Assembly (NCBI GenBank): GCA_964553915.1
Contig: CAZKMM010000020.1
Coordinates: 1 to 26,049 of the forward strand
DNA from: CAZKMM01 sp964553915
Lineage (GTDB): Bacteria > RBG-13-61-14 > DRUE01
Direction of reading: 5' to 3'
DNA: 26,049 bases
A model generated the notes under the pieces. That model was not told the DNA's origin and did not search any database. It saw only the letters and a list, made by a program, of their open reading frames with translations. Shown here in pieces: positions 15,307 to 21,570 of this stretch. Made by a program: the position numbers and the translations under genes. Positions within the stretch are counted from its first letter, which is position 1. Every line of letters begins with the position of its first letter.

Positions 15307-16791
15307 CTATTCTTTAAAAATTCCGAAGTTTCTTGCCAGAAATTTTCTTATTGGTCGGAAATATTTTTCTATTCGGTAAAGACTGACCAGCATTGCGCGA
15401 ATCCCCCACCACATTCCCCGTAAAAGAAAAATGTTCTTGGGAAACCACCAGAGAATTTTAAAGATAATCTGGGGACGGAGGAAAAATCTCCGATAAGCAT
15501 TCCTCTGCGCCTTGAAAGTGTTGATGCCGGTTACCCGGTAGTAAAAAGGCACCTCAGACCAGTAGCGGAGGTCAAACAAGTCATAACCGCTGAAATCAAA
15601 ATCCGGATATGCCTGTTTGGCAATTTCCAGAAGCTGGGTGCGGGGATATACCACCACTGTAAAGAACCATCCCCGAAGAATCTTGGAATCCAGTGCCCAT
15701 TTGATAGTGCTTTCCATCTCCTCTTTGCTCTCGGTGGGAAAGCCGAGCATAAAAAATGCCTGAGGAATAATTCCTTCCTCATAGGTCCATTCAATTACCT
15801 GTTTGGCTTTTTCCAGATTAAGGTTTTTTCGGATCAGTTTTTGGAGCCGGGGAGAGGCGGTTTCTATCGCATAAGTCATAGAGTAGGCACCTGCCTGCTT
15901 GAGCTTTTTAATCAGCTCCCGGTCCATCATATCTGCCCTCAGACCATTGGGAAAGGCAAGCTTGACCTCAATTCCCCGCTTGATAATCTCATCGCAGATT
16001 CTTTTTGCCCGCTCCAGGTCAACATTGAAAATATCATCAACAATATGAAGCTCTTTTACTCCATACTGGTTAACTAAAAGTTCAATTTCTGCCATTACAT
16101 TTTCCACGCTTCTTTTCCGCACCTTTTTCCCGAAGATATTATGGCAATAAGCACATTTAAAGGGGCAGGCACGGGAAGTGAAAATAATTGCCCAGGGACG
16201 GGAATGACAGAAGGTGTTCATTGAGGGCTGAAGAGAATATTTGTAAAAATCTACCAGGTCCCAGGCAGGAAGAGGAATGGAATCCAGGTCTTCAATATAC
16301 GGTCTTGGCTCGGTAAGAATTAGCTTGCCATCTTTTTTAAAAGCCAGCCCCCGAACCTCCTCCAGGGGTCTTTCCTGCTCCAGCGCCTCTAAAAGTTCAG
16401 GAAAAGTCTCCTCTCCTTCGCCTATTACCGCATAATCCAGACCCTCTTCCTCCAGCGCCCAGTCATAAAAAACCGAAGAATGCGGTCCCCCCATCACTGT
16501 AATGCACTCCGGCTTTTCCTTTTTTATTACCCGGATAATCTCGTCCATCTCCCCCGCTTCCATACTCAAAGCACTGAAGCCCACTACCTGCGGGTCAAAA
16601 GTCCGAAACCGCTTCATCACATCCTCAGTGGTTAAATCATAAAGCGCCTGTTCAATTAGCTGAATTTCGTATTTTCCCGGATAGCGATGCCGGAGCACAG
16701 AAATCAGGGTAAGAAGTCCGAGCGGTTGAGAAAAACCAATCCGGTTAAAGCGCTTGCCCGGCTTGATTAGCAATATCCTTTCAATCTTCAT
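15307..16791 (-). CDS. B12-binding domain radical SAM protein
   Basis: A 494-residue enzyme of the cobalamin-binding radical SAM class (BchE/HpnJ-like). The N-terminal Rossmann B12-binding domain includes FDPQVVGFSAL (65-75) and ITVMGGPHSS (97-106). VIGEGEETFPELLEAL (122-137) is the usual linker signature. The radical SAM motif CPFKCAYC is at 209-216 (Cys209, 213, 216), and IETASPRLQKLIRK and FFMLGFPTESKEEM are typical later blocks. The C-terminus (about 430-480) is basic and aromatic with a semi-hydrophobic stretch, suggesting membrane association. Enzymes of this class act on lipids, cofactors or peptides, and the substrate is not evident here. It follows the thi4-linked gene by 42 bases, with a TATAAT in the gap, so it may be read both from that operon and independently. 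Confidence 0.85.
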   Translation of the reverse strand: MKIERILLIKPGKRFNRIGFSQPLGLLTLISVLRHRYPGKYEIQLIEQALYDLTTEDVMKRFRTFDPQVVGFSALSMEAGEMDEIIRVIKKEKPECITVMGGPHSSVFYDWALEEEGLDYAVIGEGEETFPELLEALEQERPLEEVRGLAFKKDGKLILTEPRPYIEDLDSIPLPAWDLVDFYKYSLQPSMNTFCHSRPWAIIFTSRACPFKCAYCHNIFGKKVRKRSVENVMAEIELLVNQYGVKELHIVDDIFNVDLERAKRICDEIIKRGIEVKLAFPNGLRADMMDRELIKKLKQAGAYSMTYAIETASPRLQKLIRKNLNLEKAKQVIEWTYEEGIIPQAFFMLGFPTESKEEMESTIKWALDSKILRGWFFTVVVYPRTQLLEIAKQAYPDFDFSGYDLFDLRYWSEVPFYYRVTGINTFKAQRNAYRRFFLRPQIIFKILWWFPKNIFLLRGMWWGIRAMLVSLYRIEKYFRPIRKFLARNFGIFKE

Positions 16792-16810
16792 CTTTATCTG
16801 GACACCGATT

Positions 16811-16838
16811 ATTATAAAGCGGTTTCCGGAAATTTAAA
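16811..16838 (-). promoter_or_regulatory. Candidate promoter of the radical SAM gene
   Basis: On the minus strand TTTAAA (16833-16838), a 16-base spacer and a perfect TATAAT (16811-16816) precede the ATG at 16791. The leader would be about 13 bases with only a weak ribosome site. Confidence 0.4.
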
Positions 16839-17655
16839 TTTCTGCTTCTTTTAAATACCGCTCAAGAGCGGACTGGTGAGCCGAACACAGCCTTCCGGTG
16901 AGCTGAGCCCTTAGCATCTCCTCCTGCCAGTGAGCATTATAAAGCTGGCAAAGAGGCTCAGAGCAAAAAGGCTCGCCAGTAATCTGAAAGAAAACCGCCT
17001 GCAAAATATAGCCCTTAATTACCTGATTGATTCTCGGGTCGGATTTTTGCAAAATCCTCTCTCCCAGCTCTGCCTGCACCAGCTCTTTGGGCTCGCCAGC
17101 TTTGGTGCGAAGGTAGTATTCTCGAGGGCGAGCCAGTGCTTCCCGGAGACCAGTAGTAGAAATAATGCTCGGATAGCCATAATAACCCACGCAGAGATGA
17201 TATCGCTCCCCCTCAACAAACCGGGCGACCATCTGCTCAGTGAAAATCAGATGGAGGAAATTTAATCCCTGCTCCTTTGCAGGAATTAGCTCCAGATATA
17301 ACCGCATCATCTGGTCCGCATCATAAATTGCTCCGATTTTTCTCGGACTGCTTGCAAGGTTCTTTTCTTCATAAGCAACTTCCCCGGGCAGAAGCTGGTC
17401 AGGAAATTCCCGGCGGAACGGGTCCCGAACCCGAATCCGGGCAAGGGCTTCTGCCAGACGCTTTTGCTCTTTTTCTTTCTCTTGAGCAGAAATTCGCCCC
17501 AGGTAATGAGAAAAAATATCCTTTTGAACCTCCACCTGAACGGTTCCTTTTAAGGTCTGCTCCAGCCAGCAGGAAAGCTCAGAATAATTAACCGGTTCTT
17601 TGCTCTGGTCTGGATAGAAAAAAACTCGCTCCAGCCGGGTGAGAAACTGGCTCAT
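16834..17655 (-). CDS. Uncharacterised protein translationally coupled to thi4
   Basis: I do not recognise a characterised family for this 273-residue protein; it may belong to an uncharacterised DUF (DUF6775 is a guess from memory). It has no signal peptide or membrane segment. An N-terminal acidic/basic helical part (residues 55-85) is followed by a beta-rich core with FLHLIFTEQMVARF (133-146) and HLCVGYYGYPSIISTTGL (153-170). The C-terminus has Cys231, Cys236, His242, Cys257 and His260 (FCSEPLC, NAHWQEE, RLCSAH), a possible zinc- or iron-binding cluster. The ATG overlaps the thi4 stop (ATGA), so it is translated with Thi4. A role in thiazole formation, such as metal or sulfur supply, is an inference from context only. 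Confidence 0.7.
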   Translation of the reverse strand: MSQFLTRLERVFFYPDQSKEPVNYSELSCWLEQTLKGTVQVEVQKDIFSHYLGRISAQEKEKEQKRLAEALARIRVRDPFRREFPDQLLPGEVAYEEKNLASSPRKIGAIYDADQMMRLYLELIPAKEQGLNFLHLIFTEQMVARFVEGERYHLCVGYYGYPSIISTTGLREALARPREYYLRTKAGEPKELVQAELGERILQKSDPRINQVIKGYILQAVFFQITGEPFCSEPLCQLYNAHWQEEMLRAQLTGRLCSAHQSALERYLKEAEI

Positions 17656-18443
17656 CCTTTAAGCTTTTCCAGGGCGAGCTCTCCTGCCCTTCTCCCGCTT
17701 AAAAGCATTGCTCCAAAAGTCGGACCCATTCTGGGAAGAGCATAAACGCTTGAAACCGCCATTCCCGTGATAATCAATCCTGGATGAACCTCACCGGTAT
17801 ACTCCACAATTAAATCCTCGCTCTCCTCCACCCACATTCCTCCACAGCCCGGAACCTTTAATACTCCTCGTTCTGCCATCTTACCGCATACCACTGCCTC
17901 GTGCCCGGAAGCATCTATCACCAGCCTGGATTCCAGGGCAATTGGGTCCACACAGGTAATCTCCCGGGGTAAAGATTGAATTGCGGTCCAGTTTACCACC
18001 ACTCCAGCCACCCTATTTCCTTCTCTTAAAACCACATCATCAAAAGAGGTCATATTAGCAAATTTCACCCCGGCATCGCAGGCAGAAGCAATCAGCTTGC
18101 TGGTAGCGTGAGGACCATCTGCCACGAACAAGCCCGGGGTGACCTCTTGAAAAGGCACTCCGATTTCCTCCAGTTCCTTCTGGGCAGGTGCCCGAAAGGT
18201 GACCTTGTTCATCAGGTATCCTCCGAGCCAGAATCCTCCGCCCAGATAATTATTCCGCTCAATAATCAGCACCTTGTATCCCTTTCTGGCAATTTCCCTT
18301 CCTGCCATCAATCCGCTGGGTCCTCCTCCAATAATCAAAACATCGCTCTCTACATACTCCCCGAATTGCCGGGCAAATTCCCGGACAATTGCCCTGGAAA
18401 CCTCTTTCTCTCCTACCTTGCTGAAAATTTTTTCCTTTGCCAT
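17652..18443 (-). CDS. thi4: Thi4-type thiazole synthase (Cys form)
   Basis: The 263-residue product belongs to the Thi4 family, which makes the ADP-thiazole precursor of thiamin from NAD and glycine, with sulfur from either its own cysteine or sulfide. The NAD-binding loop IIGGGPSGLMAGREIA lies at 37-52, ERNNYLGGGFWLGG at 62-75, and TGMAVSSVYALPRMGPTFGAMLLSG at 226-250. The residue aligned with yeast Cys205 and with the histidine of archaeal, sulfide-using forms is Cys164 in ITCVDP. By that criterion it resembles a sulfur-donating (suicide) enzyme, although eye alignment here spans a 3-residue insertion. A ribosome site GGAGGAAG overlaps the asd stop region, 12 bases separate the genes, and the next gene overlaps by 4 bases. 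Confidence 0.9.
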   Translation of the reverse strand: MAKEKIFSKVGEKEVSRAIVREFARQFGEYVESDVLIIGGGPSGLMAGREIARKGYKVLIIERNNYLGGGFWLGGYLMNKVTFRAPAQKELEEIGVPFQEVTPGLFVADGPHATSKLIASACDAGVKFANMTSFDDVVLREGNRVAGVVVNWTAIQSLPREITCVDPIALESRLVIDASGHEAVVCGKMAERGVLKVPGCGGMWVEESEDLIVEYTGEVHPGLIITGMAVSSVYALPRMGPTFGAMLLSGRRAGELALEKLKG

Positions 18444-18455
18444 TTTTCTTCCTCC

Positions 18456-19481
18456 TTAGACTAAGTCCATTTCCAGCATTTTTTCCGCAATCTGAACCGC
18501 GTTTAAAGCTCCACCCTTTCTGATATTATCCGCACAGCAGAAAAGACTGATCCCGTTTTCCACCGCACTGTCCTTACGAATTCTTCCCACAAATACCTCA
18601 TCTTTACCATCTGCCATCAGCGGATAAGGCCATTTGAATTCTTTTGGGTCATCAACCACCACCACTCCGGGCATCTGGGCAATTGCCTGGCGGGCTTCTT
18701 CCAGGCTGAGCGGTTTTTCCAGCTCAACTGTAATTGCCTCACTATGCCCATTGAACACCGGCACCCGAACGCAGGTGGCAGTAATTTGCATATCCGGGGC
18801 AGAAAGAATCTTACGGGTCTCCCGAATCATCTTGACCTCTTCCATATAATACCCTTCCCATTCCTCACTCAGCCGGGCAATCTGAGGTATCAGATTAAAA
18901 GCAATCTGCACTGGATATTCCTTTGCCTCCAGAGGTTTTCCTTCTGCCCAGGCTCGCACCTGAGCTTCAAGCTCCCGATAAGCAGAACCACCTGAACCGC
19001 TTACCGCCTGATAGGTCGCACACCAGATCCGCTTGACCCCTGCCTTAAAATGAAGCGGTGCCACTGCCATTATCATCTGAATCGTGGAACAGTTGGGATT
19101 GGCAATAAAGCCCTGATGGTTCCTTAAAGCCTCCGGGTTCACCTCGGGAACCACCAGAGGCACCCGCTCATCCATCCGAAAATCCTGACCATTATCAATC
19201 ACCAGCACGCCTTTTTCCACTGCCTTCCAGCCAAAGGTAACGCTGGCGCCCTTTTCTCCCTCGGTGCCGGCAAAAAAGGCGATATCAAACCCGTCAAACT
19301 CTTCCTCTGTGGTCTGGCGCACCTCAAATTCCTCGCCAGCTATTACCTGCTTGCGCGCGCTTCTTGCTAAAACTTTCAGCTCGGAGATGGGAAATTTACG
19401 CTGTTTTAAAATCTTGACCATCTCCTGCCCAATCATACCAGCACCAACCACAATCACCCGGTAGCTTGCCTTTTTTGCCAT
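18456..19481 (-). CDS. asd: Aspartate-semialdehyde dehydrogenase
   Basis: The product reduces aspartyl phosphate to aspartate semialdehyde with NADPH, for the lysine/diaminopimelate, threonine and methionine pathways. The start at 19481 follows a very strong GGAGGAAGGAGA and gives 341 aa, the usual length; an in-frame ATG at 19511 would add ten residues and lose this site. The dinucleotide-binding loop is VVGAGMIGQEM (11-21; GAG in place of the common GAT), the catalytic cysteine is Cys131 in NPNCST, the acid/base histidine is His246 in NGHSEA, and QAVSGSGGSAYRELE (158-172) is the substrate block. It heads the minus-strand run asd-thi4-unknown and has a near-consensus promoter. Confidence 0.96.
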   Translation of the reverse strand: MAKKASYRVIVVGAGMIGQEMVKILKQRKFPISELKVLARSARKQVIAGEEFEVRQTTEEEFDGFDIAFFAGTEGEKGASVTFGWKAVEKGVLVIDNGQDFRMDERVPLVVPEVNPEALRNHQGFIANPNCSTIQMIMAVAPLHFKAGVKRIWCATYQAVSGSGGSAYRELEAQVRAWAEGKPLEAKEYPVQIAFNLIPQIARLSEEWEGYYMEEVKMIRETRKILSAPDMQITATCVRVPVFNGHSEAITVELEKPLSLEEARQAIAQMPGVVVVDDPKEFKWPYPLMADGKDEVFVGRIRKDSAVENGISLFCCADNIRKGGALNAVQIAEKMLEMDLV

Positions 19482-19493
19482 TCTCCTTCCTCC
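19482..19493 (-). promoter_or_regulatory. Ribosome binding site that fixes the asd start
   Basis: GGAGGAAGGAGA ends directly before the ATG at 19481 on the minus strand. It decides for this start over the ATG 30 bases upstream. Confidence 0.7.
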
Positions 19494-19517
19494 ATAAAAA
19501 TAGGTTAACAAATTCTG

Positions 19518-19545
19518 ATTTTATTTTCTCAAAGTTTTTTGTCAA
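19518..19545 (-). promoter_or_regulatory. asd-thi4 operon promoter
   Basis: A perfect TTGACA (19540-19545), a 16-base spacer and TAAAAT (19518-19523) on the minus strand. Transcription would start near 19511, leaving about a 30-base leader that ends in the strong asd ribosome site. Confidence 0.7.
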
Positions 19546-19636
19546 GGATTTGAATTGCCAGCTCCTATGCTCCTGATTTTTAACTTTAAGAAGTTAGTTT
19601 ATTTTAGCAGGAATGATTTATGCGAAAAGATTTAGC

Positions 19637-20650
19637 TTATTCTCGGGCTTTTTCTGCTTCTTTTTCCAGCTCAGATAAGCTATATCCTTCTCTCCAGGCT
19701 AAAATCAAACCAACAATTAAAACCGGAAAATAATAAAAAGCGTGCAGGACAATGGCAAAAGAAAGGGCTTTTTCTTTAGGCATAGCTCCTAATAATAAAA
19801 TTCCCTGCGTGGTAATGTAATGGAAGGTTCCCCAGAAACCAGGAGCAGCAGGAATTGCCGCGGAGAAGGCGCCCAGAAATAGAATCAGCACCATTCCCAT
19901 AACGCTGAATTTATATCCAAAGCTCAAGCCAACAAAATAAATCGGTAGCAAATTCACTGCCCAGACAAAAAAAGAAAAAATCGCAACCACCAGAAGCCGA
20001 TAAGGCTTTCCCAGAATCAATAGCCCCTGGCTGAATTTTTTCAGCTCCGCAAGGACAAATTGATGAATCTTTTCTCCAAAAAGAGAAAAGACCTTATCTG
20101 AAACCCCAAGCACCCACCCCTGAGCATAATAAATCAGATAAAGAAAAACTACCAGAATCACGGCTATTGCCAGAGCAATTATCCCCCCTTTTCTTAAAAC
20201 CAGAGCAATCTCCTGATAGGAAGAAGGAATCTGAAGCCGAAAAAGAAGCACCGCCAGAAAAACCAGAATCAAAAGGCTATCAAAGATTCTTTCCACCACC
20301 ACGGTAGCAAAAACCGGGCTGAAGCCTTCTTTTTCTCTTCGGGCAAGGACAATTGCCCGGATAACCTCTCCTGCCCGGAACGGGAGAATATTGTTAGCCA
20401 TATAACAAATCACCAAGGAAATCAGGCTGGAGGAAAATCTTATCTCCTGCTGGCTTTTTAAGATATAATGCCATCTCCAGGCACGGATAATTAAAATCAA
20501 AGCATAGCCGAAAAGAGCAGGGAAAAAAGCCCAGTAATGAACTTGCTGGAAGGACTGAGCAAACTGGTGCCAGTCTTTAATCTGGCGGAGGGAGAACCAG
20601 ATAAAAATTCCGCTGATAATAATCCCCAGCCAGACTTTCCAGTTTTTCAT
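19637..20650 (-). CDS. Flippase-like / lysylphosphatidylglycerol synthase TM-region family membrane protein
   Basis: A 337-residue polytopic inner-membrane protein with about eight hydrophobic segments. It fits the UPF0104/AglD-like family related to the MprF flippase domain. Typical marks are RAWRWHYIL (56-64), the block CYMANNILPFRAGEVIRAIVLARRE (82-106) and VVVERIFDSLLILVF (118-132), followed near the C-terminus by AAPGFWGTFHYITTQG. Such proteins are thought to move lipid-linked molecules, though few have known substrates. Its ATG overlaps the ribF stop (ATGA), so expression is coupled to ribF and leuS. The next 125 bases downstream hold no gene. Confidence 0.82.
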   Translation of the reverse strand: MKNWKVWLGIIISGIFIWFSLRQIKDWHQFAQSFQQVHYWAFFPALFGYALILIIRAWRWHYILKSQQEIRFSSSLISLVICYMANNILPFRAGEVIRAIVLARREKEGFSPVFATVVVERIFDSLLILVFLAVLLFRLQIPSSYQEIALVLRKGGIIALAIAVILVVFLYLIYYAQGWVLGVSDKVFSLFGEKIHQFVLAELKKFSQGLLILGKPYRLLVVAIFSFFVWAVNLLPIYFVGLSFGYKFSVMGMVLILFLGAFSAAIPAAPGFWGTFHYITTQGILLLGAMPKEKALSFAIVLHAFYYFPVLIVGLILAWREGYSLSELEKEAEKARE

Positions 20651-21570
20651 TTTTTCTGGAAATATTCTCGTGCTTGGGCTATATCTTTTTTAATCTGTTC
20701 CACCAGCAAATCCACATTCTCAAATTTAAGCTCATCCCGGAGCCGGCGAAGGAGCATAATCCTGATAGTCTTGCGGTAAAGCTCCTCAGAAAAATCCAGA
20801 AGATGAGCCTCTATTGCCAGCTCTTTATCTCCAAAGGTAGGGTTATAGCCAATATTGACCACTGCCGGATACCAGCGGTGATTATAGGCGACCCGGGCAA
20901 TATATACCCCGGTGGGAACTAAAAGCTCCTTTTTCCAGGAGATATTGGCAGTGGCAAAGCCCATTTCCTTTCCCCGATGATGCCCGTGAATAACCTTCCC
21001 CTCCAGCTGATAGGGCTCGCCCAAAAGCTGATTAACCTTCTCCAGCTCCCCTGCTTTTAATAATGCCCGAATCCGACTGGCACTAACCGGCTCTCCTTCC
21101 ACTTCTAAGGCGGGAATCACTTTAAGTTCTATGGCATTTCTGGAGCAATAATCCTCAAGCCAGCTATGGTCTGCGGATTTATCTTTTCCAAAACGAAAAT
21201 CATAACCCACCACTATCAGGTGAGGGTTAAGTTTTGCCCGAACCAGCTCCATAAATTTTTCAGCTTCCATCTGGGCAAATTTTCTGGTAAAATTCACTAC
21301 CACCAGAAGTTCAATCCCCAAAGAAGCAATCCTTCTTTTTCTCTCTTCAAAAGAAAGGATGGCAATTCTGCCATTGTTTTCTCCCAGCACCTCCCTGGGA
21401 AGGGGCTGGAAGGTGATGGCACAGGGAAGGAGTTTTTCCGCTTTTGCCAGCTGAACCAGGGTGCGAAAAATCTCCCGATGCCCAAGATGAACCCCGTCAA
21501 AAGCTCCAATGGTTATGGCAGTGGAAAGAAAAGCTCCTACTTCCAGCTGGTCAAAATCAATTACCTGCAT
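20647..21570 (-). CDS. ribF: Bifunctional riboflavin kinase / FAD synthetase
   Basis: The 307-residue enzyme makes FMN and FAD from riboflavin and ATP. The N-terminal FAD synthetase nucleotidyltransferase domain has GAFDGVHLGH (22-31), YDFRFGKDKSADH and VSASRIRALLKAG. The C-terminal riboflavin kinase domain has HGHHRGKEMGFATANI (Pro of the common PTAN replaced by Ala, Thr kept), NIGYNPTFG and EAHLLDF, which contains the catalytic glutamate. It starts immediately at the end of leuS with no spacer, and its stop overlaps the flippase-like gene, so the three form one operon. Confidence 0.96.
   Translation of the reverse strand: MQVIDFDQLEVGAFLSTAITIGAFDGVHLGHREIFRTLVQLAKAEKLLPCAITFQPLPREVLGENNGRIAILSFEERKRRIASLGIELLVVVNFTRKFAQMEAEKFMELVRAKLNPHLIVVGYDFRFGKDKSADHSWLEDYCSRNAIELKVIPALEVEGEPVSASRIRALLKAGELEKVNQLLGEPYQLEGKVIHGHHRGKEMGFATANISWKKELLVPTGVYIARVAYNHRWYPAVVNIGYNPTFGDKELAIEAHLLDFSEELYRKTIRIMLLRRLRDELKFENVDLLVEQIKKDIAQAREYFQKK

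Noticed and set aside
19581..19596. A 6-bp hairpin (TAACTT/AAGTTA, 4-base loop) between the flippase-like gene and asd
   Set aside because: The stem is AT-rich and short, and the T-rich side faces the plus strand, where no gene ends. It is not a convincing terminator.
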